NCBI GenBank assembly: GCA_013112585.1
Contig: JABFGH010000004.1
Span: 205,169-269,168, forward strand
Reading direction: 5' to 3'
Source: Ignavibacteriota bacterium
GTDB lineage: Bacteria > Bacteroidota > Ignavibacteria > Ignavibacteriales > Melioribacteraceae
DNA: 64,000 nt
Position numbers and translations under genes: made by a program. A model generated the notes under the pieces. That model had not been told where the DNA came from. It ran no database searches and was given only the letters and a program-made list of their open reading frames with translations. Numbering within the stretch: the first letter of the stretch is position 1; each line of letters starts with the position of its first letter. Below are positions 24,812 through 34,481 of this stretch, piece by piece.

Positions 24812-25441
24812 TTACTTGTACTTTTCAATTTCAATTATTTCATCGCAGAGCGCTAAATCACTGCTCTCGTTGGATGCTATTATTACTAAATTATCACTTA
24901 ATTTATTTTTGATAGTGCTGTAAACAATAGATTTACCTGCTTCATCAAGGTTGGATGTAGGTTCATCTAAAATTAATAATTGGGGTGAATGCATTAAAGC
25001 AAATATAAATTTCATTCGCTGTTTCATTCCCGATGAATAGCCGCGTAATTCATCATTACCTCTATCGCCCAACTGAAAATCCTCTAATAGTTTTTCGGCA
25101 TTATCTTTATCAAATTTATTGCCTCTTATTTTTGTAAAGAACTCTAAATTTTCCAACGCAGTAAACTCGTCATACAAAACCAAATAAGGTGATACAAAAC
25201 CGAGATGATCATGTAATTTTTCCGGTTTAATTTCTTTGCCATTTAAAGTGTGTTCAATTTTTCCGGAGGTGGTTGAAGTTATTCCCGCAATAATTTTTGC
25301 AAGTGTAGATTTACCGGAGCCGTTTCTGCCTGAAAGTCCGTAAACCCTGCCGGTGGTAAGCGTTAAATTTATATTCTTAAAAATCAGTCTTCTACCGAAA
25401 ACCTTTTGAACATTATTTAGTGAAAGAGAATAGTTAGTCAT
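24812..25441 (-). CDS. ccmA: CcmA haem-export ABC ATPase
   Basis: 209 residues with a single ABC domain. Walker A GRNGSGKS (38-45), the ABC signature as YSSGMKQRM, Walker B LLILDEPTSNLDE and the H-loop replaced by IASNESSDL (Ser/Asn rather than His), which is often degenerate in CcmA. It pairs with CcmB. The start ATG overlaps the stop of the metalloprotease gene (ATGACTAA), so translation is probably coupled. Confidence 0.9.
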   Translation of the reverse strand: MTNYSLSLNNVQKVFGRRLIFKNINLTLTTGRVYGLSGRNGSGKSTLAKIIAGITSTTSGKIEHTLNGKEIKPEKLHDHLGFVSPYLVLYDEFTALENLEFFTKIRGNKFDKDNAEKLLEDFQLGDRGNDELRGYSSGMKQRMKFIFALMHSPQLLILDEPTSNLDEAGKSIVYSTIKNKLSDNLVIIASNESSDLALCDEIIEIEKYK

Positions 25442-27119
25442 TAAATACCGCTATTTTACCTTTCATAATTTCGGATTCTCGTTTAGTCACATAAACATAA
25501 ATTCCAGCCGATACTGCATCTCCATAATTATCCTTACCATCCCAGGTTACTTTCGGTTCATCACTAATTGAATCAACATTCAGCTTTGCCGAGTAAATTA
25601 AATTCATGCTGACAGAAAAAATTACAAGTTCAGCTTCGGGAGAGTTGTTATTTATACTAACCGGAATGTTAACCCGAGGATATTGTGTTGTAACATAGGG
25701 CTGAGGGTAAGGGTAATCTAATTGTCTAACTACCAGGATCGGTTCGTTTGGAATATTATTTAAAATATTTTTCTGAAGAAATAATCTACTATTGGATGAA
25801 GTTAAACTCGTATTAAAAAAATAATTATCAGTTACTTTTATTTCTCCGCCGGAATTTACCGAAGAAAGCTCAAATGTAAAGGAGGTAATTGCAGGGTCAT
25901 CTGCATCATACCCGCCGGTTATATCTGCATTAGTTACTACTGCAATTAATGTATCGCTTCGTCCCTGCGTTTCATCAACATACTGTATGTAATTATTAGA
26001 CATTGCAAATGATGAAATATTGTTGGCATCGGAGGGGGGTAAGTAAAGAACTTTTAAGAGCGGTTTTATTAACGGGTAATTTTCTCCCTCTTCAAAGTAT
26101 GGAAAAGTAATACTCTTTCGGGGACCCGTAAAATGCATCCATTCTCCGAACTCATTAAATTCTCTTTTAAAAGAAGTACCTTCTTCGACTAATGCATTTT
26201 CTATGGCTCTTAAAGCACGCTGGTCAACCATAAAATCCCAGGTTCTTTTTAATACATTAAAACCATACTTTTTTTGAAGAAAAATATTCCATATCGCCAG
26301 GTCATAACCGTCATTTGTTCCAGGGTCAAATCTTCCAAATGTCCTTGCAGGATTAGAAAAGTAAGTATGCATGTAGGCATAGTAATCATTCACTTCATCA
26401 AAAACGAATTCCTCAAAAGCTGTAGCCGTAAGTTCATAATAAAAACGGTCGCTTCCTTGGGGCGAGTCTCTATAACCGCCTATTTGTATAGCATGATGAA
26501 ATTCGTGAGCCACAGTTGCCCGTGCAGCTTCAATGCCGTGTGTAGCAAACGATCTGCCGATAAAGTCATTATCTATATGAATGTAACTCGTTGAAGTAAG
26601 TCCGGTTACTGATGTTTCGGGAATTGTTGCACCGTAGTATGGAATATTAATAATATAAATATCATACTTATCATCTCCGCCTTCAATGCCGTCAGAAGGA
26701 GGAACAGGATAGCCTAATTTAGTAATTTCAAAATTATAGGTTGAATCTAAAGCAGCAGCAAGTAAATTTAAGTCGTACCCCGGTTTATTTACTCCGCTTG
26801 AATCATAATGAATTTTGAAATATCCGCCGGGAGTAACCATGCTGTTTGTAAGTATTAACCTCGAAAACATCGGCTGCATTATTTTTTGCTGCTCGGGAGT
26901 AAACTGATCAAAATAATTTTTCACATCACTTACCAAACTAAATCCGCATTTGTTTGATGCATCAGAATCAGCCGTTTTTTTTAATTGGGGTAAATTCTTA
27001 AACTTGCCCGAATAGGAATGCATCTCTAAAAATGAATTGTATAAGGAATCAAGATTCTGAGCTGCTGCGGATAACAACGGCAGCCATAGTAGGAATAAAG
27101 AGAGCTTTAATATTTTCAT
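25434..27119 (-). CDS. Secreted putative zinc metalloprotease (MXAN_6640-like)
   Basis: 561 residues with a signal peptide (MKILKLSLFLLWLPLLSAAA). The zinc-binding HExxH motif is HEFHH (H205, E206, H209) within ATVAHEFHHAIQIGG. Before it lies DNDFIG, and later an EFVFDEVNDYYAYM segment that may give the third zinc ligand. The C-terminal ~85 residues form an FlgD-like beta-sandwich (VTWDGKDNYGDAVSAGIYVY), related to type IX cargo tails but ending MKGKIAVFND without a clear sorting signature. Substrate is unknown. It overlaps the FG-GAP gene upstream by four bases and ccmA downstream by eight. Confidence 0.75.
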   Translation of the reverse strand: MKILKLSLFLLWLPLLSAAAQNLDSLYNSFLEMHSYSGKFKNLPQLKKTADSDASNKCGFSLVSDVKNYFDQFTPEQQKIMQPMFSRLILTNSMVTPGGYFKIHYDSSGVNKPGYDLNLLAAALDSTYNFEITKLGYPVPPSDGIEGGDDKYDIYIINIPYYGATIPETSVTGLTSTSYIHIDNDFIGRSFATHGIEAARATVAHEFHHAIQIGGYRDSPQGSDRFYYELTATAFEEFVFDEVNDYYAYMHTYFSNPARTFGRFDPGTNDGYDLAIWNIFLQKKYGFNVLKRTWDFMVDQRALRAIENALVEEGTSFKREFNEFGEWMHFTGPRKSITFPYFEEGENYPLIKPLLKVLYLPPSDANNISSFAMSNNYIQYVDETQGRSDTLIAVVTNADITGGYDADDPAITSFTFELSSVNSGGEIKVTDNYFFNTSLTSSNSRLFLQKNILNNIPNEPILVVRQLDYPYPQPYVTTQYPRVNIPVSINNNSPEAELVIFSVSMNLIYSAKLNVDSISDEPKVTWDGKDNYGDAVSAGIYVYVTKRESEIMKGKIAVFND

Positions 27120-29227
27120 TCTATTTTCTGTAAACTAAAATAATTTTCTGAAGTATTAGTATAAATAAGTATCTGACTTTTATTAAAATCTGCCGCAAAA
27201 TAATCTTTGCAGTTTAAGTAATCAATATAATAAATAAGTTTAACCTTTTTGTTTTCAAGGTCAACTTGATATTGTGATAAACTGTTGTTTTGGTAACCCC
27301 ATAATGAGTATTGATTTTTATCTGCTCTGTAACTCAGTTTCAAATTATTAATTTCAATTTTGCTTGATAAAAAAAGATCACTCAATAATATTACTTTGCT
27401 ATTTAATAAGATGAATGAATTTTCATTTGAATTCATGAATGAATGCATTTGAACTTTTTCACTATCATTCATCCATTCAGAGTTTAAGTTACTAAGATTC
27501 ACCTTTGAAGTATCGGTCTCAAAAATTGTATCTGAAATAAATGAAGAGGGCGGCTGAAGAAAACTGCGGATGAATTTTATTGTAGAATCTTTTTGCGTCC
27601 AATAAAAAGTAGTATCGGTATTACCAGCAATAATAAGCCCCGCAACTACATTGCTGTCAATGTATTCCGTATATAAACTTTGTGTATTAGTGTTATAACT
27701 TTCTACACGCAGCTCGCCTTCAGATAAAGTTAAGGCTGCAAATCTATTAGGTAAGCCGTTCGTTATCGATGACGAAAAATAATCTGCATCAATAATTTTC
27801 TGTTTTGTAAAAATTCTTTTTGTAGATAATGATTGATCTTGCGTGTTAAATAAAATTTCATCGAAATGTTTTCCCGTTCCGTTAAAACAAATAAATCTAA
27901 TATTTTCCTCGGTTTGTTCTGCTATTTTAATTTTACTAAAACCGGTTGTAATATTTTGCTTGTAGTACTTAGCAATGCCAAACTGATTATTTAACAGGAA
28001 TAAAATAAATGCCGAATTCTTTTCATCAAAATAATATAGATACATTTTTTTACCTGCGTTTACCAAACCAAAAATATCGGGGGAACAACTTGCAGCAATG
28101 TTTAAATTATTTTTTTTATCGGCTGTATATATTTGATAGATATAACCATCGGAATCAACAAGGCATATACTTTCTTTATTATTTGTCAGCGGAATAAAGT
28201 CATTAATAGCACCACTTTTAAAAAGCAGAATCGGTTTTGAATATTCATTATCTGTCAGTGCGGTTGAAACTAATAGCTGACTATTATTTTTATCTAAAAA
28301 AAGAAAATCATTTTTATCGTCATTATTAATATCCTTAAAAATAAAATCTGAATTTTCAACATCATCAATTAAGGTTTGCGTATTTTCAAATGAAGAAACC
28401 GAATCGCCGTAAATAGCATTTATACTGCTGCCGGTGGAGTAAATTATATCAATGAATCCGTCATTATTAAAATCAGATATAATCTGATTAAGTAATTTAT
28501 CATTCAGTTTAATTTTCCGTTCATCCCTAAAACCATTCCCTTCATCATTTGCAAAAATTATTATTGAATTTTCCAGCTCGTCAAATGCAATTAATTCCGG
28601 GTAGCCGTCATAATCCAAATCGATTAAATTCACGGTTGAAAAAATTCGATTCGTGAGCAGTCGTTCTTCAAATAATTTGAAACGCTTTTGAGTTAAAATA
28701 GAAATGCCGTTAAAATTTGTTCCTCCAATAATTGCTTCAAGTATGCCGTCATTATTAATATCACCGGTGCACATTACAGAGGGGTATGATTCAAATTCAA
28801 TTTTGTTAAGCAGATTAATTGTTCCCTTCGGGGTGAATGAAATAAGACCGGCTAATTTTTCTTTACGGGAAATAAAAATATGATGCTGACCCAGCCCGTC
28901 AAAATTATTAAATTTTTTCAGATCACTAATTAAGTAGAAAAAGAATTTATCTATTGAATTATCGTAGCCGTTTTTACTACCGGGGTGCAGTGTAATTCTT
29001 TCATTCTTGGAGCCGAATGTAATTAAGTCTGTAATTGAATCCTGATTGTAATCAATAGCTGCAATTTTTTGTTTGTTTTTAAAAGATGGAATTTTGTTTA
29101 CCGCACCGAAGCCGTTTAAGTTTATTTGGGCAGTTGTTGGGGATAATAAAAAAAAGAAAAGTAAAATGTTAATTAGAAACGTGACGAGTTTTAAGCCGCC
29201 TTTGCCTTCGTTCAAGCGCTTGTTCAT
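27116..29227 (-). CDS. Exported FG-GAP/VCBS repeat protein
   Basis: About 703 residues. A signal peptide (GGLKLVTFLINILLFFFLLSP) is followed by Asp/Asn calcium-loop repeats typical of an FG-GAP beta-propeller: DYNQDSITDLI, DINNDGILEAII, DLDYDGYPELIAF, DFNNDGFIDIIY and DINNDDKNDFLFL. The later part is less regular. It is likely surface or periplasmic. The ATG at 29227 (MNKRLNEGK) is chosen; another at 29266 is possible. Either way the gene overlaps the end of the thioesterase gene by 59-98 bases, and no later start preserves the signal peptide. Confidence 0.7.
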   Translation of the reverse strand: MNKRLNEGKGGLKLVTFLINILLFFFLLSPTTAQINLNGFGAVNKIPSFKNKQKIAAIDYNQDSITDLITFGSKNERITLHPGSKNGYDNSIDKFFFYLISDLKKFNNFDGLGQHHIFISRKEKLAGLISFTPKGTINLLNKIEFESYPSVMCTGDINNDGILEAIIGGTNFNGISILTQKRFKLFEERLLTNRIFSTVNLIDLDYDGYPELIAFDELENSIIIFANDEGNGFRDERKIKLNDKLLNQIISDFNNDGFIDIIYSTGSSINAIYGDSVSSFENTQTLIDDVENSDFIFKDINNDDKNDFLFLDKNNSQLLVSTALTDNEYSKPILLFKSGAINDFIPLTNNKESICLVDSDGYIYQIYTADKKNNLNIAASCSPDIFGLVNAGKKMYLYYFDEKNSAFILFLLNNQFGIAKYYKQNITTGFSKIKIAEQTEENIRFICFNGTGKHFDEILFNTQDQSLSTKRIFTKQKIIDADYFSSSITNGLPNRFAALTLSEGELRVESYNTNTQSLYTEYIDSNVVAGLIIAGNTDTTFYWTQKDSTIKFIRSFLQPPSSFISDTIFETDTSKVNLSNLNSEWMNDSEKVQMHSFMNSNENSFILLNSKVILLSDLFLSSKIEINNLKLSYRADKNQYSLWGYQNNSLSQYQVDLENKKVKLIYYIDYLNCKDYFAADFNKSQILIYTNTSENYFSLQKIE

Positions 29228-29654
29228 ATCTTCGTATTTCGTCTTCACTTTCAGGCTGTATCTCAAAAGTTTTAACAGGATTATTATCTTTATCTATACC
29301 TACAAATGTAAGATAAGCAGTATTGGAATGAAACTTTTTTCCGTCAATGGGCGTTTCGGCAAAAACTTTTACACCTACTTCTACCGAGGTATTAAACGCA
29401 CGGTTTACCGAAGAAAGAAGTGTTACAACATTACCAAGTTTTATAGGGTGAAGAAAATCGATTCTATCAACGGAGGCAGTTACGCAAACTCTTTGCGAAT
29501 GTTTTGCCGCTGAAATTGCAGCACAGATATCAATCCAATGCATCAGCTGCCCGCCGAGTAAATTACCCAATTGATTTGTGTGATTAGGTAAAACTAATTC
29601 CGTCATTGTTACAAATGAACTACTAACCTTCTTTATAATTTTTTTGTCATTCAT
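29169..29654 (-). CDS. Acyl-CoA thioesterase, hotdog family (YciA/BFIT-like)
   Basis: 161 residues forming a single hotdog domain. Family features are the MTELVLPNHTNQLGNLLGGQ segment, which gives the catalytic Asn and substrate loop, then HWIDICAAISAAKHS and the TASVDRIDFLHPIKLGNVV strand. It hydrolyses acyl-CoA to free acid and CoA in the cytoplasm. The ATG at 29652-29654 is preferred to TTG at 29666; it overlaps the bamD stop (ATGAATGA). The C-terminal basic tail (ERRQRRLKTRHVSN) lies inside the overlapping FG-GAP gene. Confidence 0.88.
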   Translation of the reverse strand: MNDKKIIKKVSSSFVTMTELVLPNHTNQLGNLLGGQLMHWIDICAAISAAKHSQRVCVTASVDRIDFLHPIKLGNVVTLLSSVNRAFNTSVEVGVKVFAETPIDGKKFHSNTAYLTFVGIDKDNNPVKTFEIQPESEDEIRRYEQALERRQRRLKTRHVSN

Positions 29655-30399
29655 TTGTATCGCCAATCAGTTCACCTTTAAGATTTAATACCTCTTTATA
29701 ATTAGAATTGTCCGTGTACTTTAGTAAATAAGTATTAATATCGGTTAGGGCTTCCGGTATTTTATTCTTTGAAATTAGTAATTGAATTTTTCTATAAAGT
29801 GCATCAGCGGCAAACGGTGTATCGTGATAAGTTTCGGCAACATTTTGATAATATTTAATTGCTGCATTAGTGTAATCCATCTTCTCATAAATTCGGGCAC
29901 TGCCGAATTCCTTTCGAGCTAACTTTTCATTTAGCTGCTGAATTTTCTGCTCTGCTTCTTCAACTTTAGGATTTGCAGGAAAGAAATCGAGAAACGCTTG
30001 AAATTCCTGAATAGCTTTTTTGGTATATGCCTGGTCTAATTGATAATTTGGAGAGAGCTGATAGTAAGATTCGGCAAGCATGTATTGAGCTTCAGGCACA
30101 TAAGTACTTGCGGGAATATCTCTTATTAATTTACTGAACTCGTAAGCTGCTAATAAATATTCCTCTCGGTTAAAATATGTTAATCCTAAATGATATTGTG
30201 CATCATCATTAACTGCGCTGCCGGGGTACTGCAGTAATATTGATTGAAATTCTCTAATAGCGTCTTGATAATCCTCATCTGTGAACAGCTCAAACGCATA
30301 GTTGTAATGTTCTTGAGAGGTTAAAACTGTTGTATCAACACTTCCGGAACAGCCTGCAAAATATGCAGCTGCTAAAATTAACAATCCAAATTTCTTCAT
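29647..30399 (-). CDS. bamD: BamD-like TPR outer-membrane assembly lipoprotein
   Basis: 250 residues. Lipoprotein signal MKKFGLLILAAAYFAGC with the lipidated Cys at about 17. Five TPR-like helical hairpins follow: YNYAFELFTDEDYQDAIREF, DDAQYHLGLTYFNREEYLLA, EAQYMLAESYYQLSP and so on, as in BamD/ComL. BamD works with the Omp85 protein BamA to insert beta-barrels. ATG 30399 is preferred to an upstream TTG at 30432 because it fits the signal peptide. Downstream overlap with the thioesterase gene suggests an operon. Confidence 0.85.
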   Translation of the reverse strand: MKKFGLLILAAAYFAGCSGSVDTTVLTSQEHYNYAFELFTDEDYQDAIREFQSILLQYPGSAVNDDAQYHLGLTYFNREEYLLAAYEFSKLIRDIPASTYVPEAQYMLAESYYQLSPNYQLDQAYTKKAIQEFQAFLDFFPANPKVEEAEQKIQQLNEKLARKEFGSARIYEKMDYTNAAIKYYQNVAETYHDTPFAADALYRKIQLLISKNKIPEALTDINTYLLKYTDNSNYKEVLNLKGELIGDTNE

Positions 30400-30484
30400 T
30401 ATTATCAAGTTGCTCCTGTTTAATATATCCAAAAAATAAAGCTCAAAATTTAACTAAAAATTCATCTCATTCAAAAAAATAAGA

Positions 30485-31099
30485 TTATTTACTTCTTACA
30501 GTAAAAAATAAATATATGGTTACCGCAGCGGCGCCAATTGCAATTGCAGGTTCAAGCAGACTGGAAAAAAATGGTTCTGCCGGAAGTTCAGATTGCGTAA
30601 ACGGCAAGGTTCGGTTTTCTGCTGTTTGAATAAACTCATAATCTAAAGTATCTAGACTTGAATTTTCAAACTTAATCACGTCCGAAATTTTTCCGTTCAC
30701 CGAGATAAAGTAACTGCCGTTCAAATCAATTTTTCTTTCAACTAAATAATTACCGAAAAGTCCATCTCTGAATGTGTCGGTATAATCAACATCAGCAGTG
30801 TTGAGAGTAAGTTCAAGTATAATCGAATTATTACTTCCGCTTGTATTAAGCCGGTATTCATTTTCATTAAAGGATGAAATAAAATTCGATTTCAGCAGCT
30901 TCATTTCCTCAGATGAATAATAAATGAATTCCAGGTTTTTGGAATCGCCGGGCAGCGCATCGGAAATTCCTATTACGGTTTTTTCAACTAATTGGTCTAT
31001 CACTTCTAAATTAGTTTTTACTTGAGCCACTAAACTGCTGCCGAGTATTAAAAGAGAGGTAAATACTATTACAAAAATTCTGTTCAATTTGAGATACAC
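30485..31099 (-). CDS. Exported protein of unknown function with C-terminal membrane helix
   Basis: I do not recognise this family. From GTG 31097-31099 it has 204 residues: a signal-like start (LKLNRIFVIVFTSLLILGSSLVAQ), a polar domain of ~150 residues with strands such as NSIILELTLNTADVDYTDTF, and a C-terminal TM helix (PAIAIGAAAVTIYLFFTV) with a short basic end. GTG is chosen for the signal peptide and an upstream GGA; TTG at 31159 would add a poor N terminus. It is 85 bases upstream of bamD on the same strand and divergent from the PorQ-like gene, so an envelope role is plausible. Confidence 0.6.
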   Translation of the reverse strand: MYLKLNRIFVIVFTSLLILGSSLVAQVKTNLEVIDQLVEKTVIGISDALPGDSKNLEFIYYSSEEMKLLKSNFISSFNENEYRLNTSGSNNSIILELTLNTADVDYTDTFRDGLFGNYLVERKIDLNGSYFISVNGKISDVIKFENSSLDTLDYEFIQTAENRTLPFTQSELPAEPFFSSLLEPAIAIGAAAVTIYLFFTVRSK

Positions 31100-31273
31100 A
31101 TTTATTCCGTAATCCAAAAAAATTAAATTCAAAATGTTGTTTTGTAGATGAAAAATCAAGCCTCAATTTAAAGTATCGGTATTCACAAAAATTTAGTTTA
31201 TCGGCTGCTGCTTTGTTAATCGTAAAAAAATTATTGCTTATAACATTTATAAATGAAATAGTTCCTTTTAAAT

Positions 31274-31317
31274 GTGAAAGGTGAAAGGTGAAAAGGCAGA
31301 ATTCAGAATTCAGAATT
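31274..31317. repeat. Two adjacent 7-base triplications
   Basis: GTGAAAG x3 (31274-31294, last unit imperfect) is followed two bases later by CAGAATT x3 (31297-31317). A related run in inverted sense, with CTGAATTCTGACTTCTGAAT, lies at about 48216-48240. Confidence 0.75.
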
Positions 31318-31430
31318 CGAGGGCAGAAGAAAATGAATAAAATCAATGGTCAATAATTTTTCATAATATTCAATTGGCTTGCCTTTATAATCAATAATAT
31401 TTAATATCGCTTTGTCAATTTGAGGATTTT

Positions 31431-32369
31431 ATGAGATTTACAAAAACTTTTGTATTAACTATTACATTTTTTATTTCTTTAAGTATTGCTGCTCAGCAAA
31501 ATACTTATGATTTTTTAAGATTGGATACGAGTCCGCGCGCAGCAGCTTTAGCCGGAAGTTTTGTCTCAAATTTTGATGATCCAAATGTTATTTTTTACAA
31601 CCCTGCCGGTATAAATTCCTTAGAAGAAACTCCGGTTTCTTTTTCATTTCTAAAACACTTGTTAGACATTAACTCGGCAAGCCTTGCTCTATCAAGAGAG
31701 TTTGAAGGTATCGGAAGATTTGGAGCCGGGGTTCAATATATTAATTACGGTACTTTTACCGGTGCAGATGCCGATGGAAATAAAACAGGTGATTTTGGAG
31801 CAGGGGATATAGCTTTAACTTTAGGCTATGCAAATAAATTAGATGCTAATACTTTTTACGGTGTTAATGTTAAATTTATCTATTCCGGTATAGAAGACAG
31901 ATCATCCACCGGTATCGCTTTCGATCTCGGATTACAATATTTAATTCCCGAAGCCAAGTGGAGTTTCGGATTTTCAGTATTAAACTTGGGCACACAAATC
32001 AGTTCCTACTACTCGGCAAAAGAAGATTTACCTTTAGATATTAGACTTGGTTTTTCTAAGGAGTTGAAACACATTCCTTTCCGCTTCTACTTCTCGTTTA
32101 TTAAATTGAATGAGAAACAGGAAAAAACATTAGATAAATTAAAACAATTTACATTCGGCGGTGAGATACGTTTAAGTAAATCGATAAAATTAAGAATTGG
32201 ATATGACAACGAGAAACGCCGTGAACTTAAAATTGGAACCTCTGCCGGCTTGGCAGGCTTTCACGTGGGACTCGGAATTTTAATTCAAGACTACAATATT
32301 GATTACGCTTTTTCTCAAATGGGGGATATCGGAAGTCTGCATAGATTTGGGATTACGACTTCATTTTAA
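31431..32369 (+). CDS. PorV/PorQ-family outer-membrane protein (PorQ-like)
   Basis: 312 residues. A signal peptide (TFVLTITFFISLSIAAQQ) is followed by a FadL-like beta-barrel. The mature start NTYDFLRLDTSPRAAALAGS and the FYNPAGIN motif are characteristic of the type IX secretion family proteins PorV/PorQ. PorQ and PorZ deliver lipopolysaccharide anchor to the type IX attachment complex; PorV shuttles cargo. The DFLRLDTSPRAAA start and the length favour PorQ. GAGG precedes the ATG. Cargo proteins with type A sorting tails occur at 48.6-51.9 kb, in agreement. Confidence 0.75.
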   Translation: MRFTKTFVLTITFFISLSIAAQQNTYDFLRLDTSPRAAALAGSFVSNFDDPNVIFYNPAGINSLEETPVSFSFLKHLLDINSASLALSREFEGIGRFGAGVQYINYGTFTGADADGNKTGDFGAGDIALTLGYANKLDANTFYGVNVKFIYSGIEDRSSTGIAFDLGLQYLIPEAKWSFGFSVLNLGTQISSYYSAKEDLPLDIRLGFSKELKHIPFRFYFSFIKLNEKQEKTLDKLKQFTFGGEIRLSKSIKLRIGYDNEKRRELKIGTSAGLAGFHVGLGILIQDYNIDYAFSQMGDIGSLHRFGITTSF

Positions 32370-32984
32370 TTTTTTAACAACAAGCGCCAGCTAAATTATA
32401 TTGAAATTAATTTCTTTATCAAATCTTTGCACACATTGGCTTAAATTCCTCATTTGAAGTGTCCTTCTTCCTTCTCAAACTTTCACTAAAATAAAAACTA
32501 CAACGATTATAGAAAATGGGATGCCGCATCTGTCAGCGGACGGATTTCAAGCGGAACATATATCCCCGTTTCATTTAGAAACCGGTGTGCCGGTTATCTT
32601 TAGGTTACTACAATCTTATCTCTGCGTTCTTAGCGTATTTTTATCTCTGCGAACTCGGCGTGAAAAAGCCTTTTACGCAAAGACCGCTAAGCAGAAATAC
32701 GCTAAGTACATAAAGAAAGCACTACTTTCCTGTTTGCAGTTTTTTCTTTTATTTATGCGCCAGGCGTACCGGTAAATTTGTGAAAAGTAAGAAGATGATA
32801 ATTATGAAATAGAATAATAGCTGCCCAAATCAAATCAGTAAATTATAAACTAAGCTAAAAAAAATCGGGACTATTTGTTTCTCTACTAAGCGTTGGATTT
32901 CTTCAAGGGTTTATCTTATCTCATTGTCTTCTTTCAGTCATTTTGTTATATTAATTTATTGTTGAAACATTAAAGGAGTTCACA
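32370..32984. repeat. 615-base spacer with inverted repeats
   Basis: There is no supported gene. Perfect 12-base arms CTTAGCGTATTT (32629-32640) and AAATACGCTAAG (32695-32706) enclose a second CTCTGCG..CGCAAAGA pairing. A further palindrome, AACCGG-TGTG-CCGGTT, lies at 32580-32595. It belongs to the same motif family as 20958-20977. Confidence 0.75.
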
Positions 32985-34478
32985 ATGAAAATTCGCCTTC
33001 CTGAATCTGCATACAATTTCACTTCCTTAACCGGGGCAACTATAGCAATAATCAGTTTTTTTATGATAGCTTTTCTATTTATCATTGCTCAGTTTCATAC
33101 CGAAGGAGGAGCTTATCTCGGTTTAGTGATTTACATTATTCTCCCGGTATTTTTAATCTTTGGCTTAATTCTTATTCCAATAGGAATGTACTTAAAGAAG
33201 AAGAAAATTGCTGCCGATAAAGCGGAGGGGAAATTTCCCAAAATAGATTTAAACAATGTTAGACACAGAAACGCATTTTTTATTTTTGCTGCGGGAACGG
33301 TTGTACTGCTTTTCATTTCTGCATTCGGCAGTTACGAGGCATTTCATTATACAGAATCTGTTGAGTTTTGCGGAACCGTGTGCCATACCGTTATGGAGCC
33401 TGAATTTGTTGCCTATCAAAACTCGCCGCATGCGCGGGTAAAATGTGTTGAGTGCCATGTAGGTGAAGGTGCCGATTGGTATATGCGGTCGAAGCTTTCC
33501 GGACTTTACCAGGTTTACGCTGCAATTATGAAAACGTATCCTAAACCTATTCCAACACCTATTTCAAATTTACGCCCCGCAAGAGAAACCTGCGAAAGAT
33601 GCCATTGGCCCGAAAAATTTTATGCGAATGAATTGAGAATTGAAAAACATTATTTATCCGATGAAGAAAACACTCCTTGGGATATTTATCTAAAAATGAA
33701 AATTGGCGCTTCACACAGTGCAAAGGGATTAGAGGAAGGAATTCACTGGCATATTAATCCTAATATTAAAGTGGAATATGCAGCAACTGATGATCAAAGG
33801 GAAAATATTCCGTGGGTTAGATACACCGATTTAGTATCAGGTGAAGTAATAGATTATATTGATGAATACAGTGATTTTGAAAAGAGTGATTTAGACACAT
33901 TGATTGTGAGAAAAATGGATTGTATGGATTGCCACAACAGACCTTCGCATAGTTATCAGCCGCCTGCATTTTTTGTAAACAATGCTTTATCTGCCGGTAC
34001 AATGCCCGCTGACTTACCCGAGATTAAATATCTTGCAATGGAAATTTGTGCTGAAGAATTTTCAACTATGGATACAGCAATGATATTTATTGAAAATGAA
34101 ATTCAATCCTATTACGAAGAAAATTATCCTGAGGAAGATAAAGAGAAGATAGATTTAGCTGTTACAGGTTTACAGAATGAGTTTAAGAAAAATATTTTTC
34201 CCGAAATGAAAGTACGATGGGACGTTTACCCCAACCACATTGGGCATGTTGAGTTTAACGGCTGCTTCCGATGCCATAATGAAAGCTTAGTTTCTGATGC
34301 GGGTTATTCAATTTCGAATGACTGTAATATGTGCCATACAATTATTGCACAGGGTAACCCGGATAATTTAGAAGTTACTTCAATTACTGAATCACTTGAA
34401 TTTAAACACCCCTCCGATATTGATGAAGCCTGGAAGGAAATGGTATGCGTTGACTGTCATACAGGGTTGAATCCATAA
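32985..34478 (+). CDS. NapC/NirT-family membrane multihaem cytochrome c (seven haem sites)
   Basis: 497 residues with two N-terminal hydrophobic helices (13-37, 42-68) and a third at 96-114 anchoring a large periplasmic domain. Haem-binding motifs begin at C129 (CGTVCH, a CX3CH site), C154 (CVECH), C203 (CERCH), C313 (CMDCH), C427 (CFRCH), C447 (CNMCH) and C488 (CVDCH). The spacing EFCGTVCHTVMEPEFVAYQNSPHARV is NapC/NrfH-like, shown here by key residues only. Such proteins pass electrons from the quinol pool to periplasmic reductases or extracellular acceptors. AAAGGAG precedes the ATG. No reductase gene is adjacent. It depends on the ccm genes in this window. Confidence 0.9.
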   Translation: MKIRLPESAYNFTSLTGATIAIISFFMIAFLFIIAQFHTEGGAYLGLVIYIILPVFLIFGLILIPIGMYLKKKKIAADKAEGKFPKIDLNNVRHRNAFFIFAAGTVVLLFISAFGSYEAFHYTESVEFCGTVCHTVMEPEFVAYQNSPHARVKCVECHVGEGADWYMRSKLSGLYQVYAAIMKTYPKPIPTPISNLRPARETCERCHWPEKFYANELRIEKHYLSDEENTPWDIYLKMKIGASHSAKGLEEGIHWHINPNIKVEYAATDDQRENIPWVRYTDLVSGEVIDYIDEYSDFEKSDLDTLIVRKMDCMDCHNRPSHSYQPPAFFVNNALSAGTMPADLPEIKYLAMEICAEEFSTMDTAMIFIENEIQSYYEENYPEEDKEKIDLAVTGLQNEFKKNIFPEMKVRWDVYPNHIGHVEFNGCFRCHNESLVSDAGYSISNDCNMCHTIIAQGNPDNLEVTSITESLEFKHPSDIDEAWKEMVCVDCHTGLNP

Positions 34479-34481
34479 ATT

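Noticed and set aside
32521..32775. 84-codon frame in the spacer after the PorQ-like gene
   Set aside because: It is built from the inverted repeat 32629-32706 and other dispersed motifs and has no ribosome-binding site.
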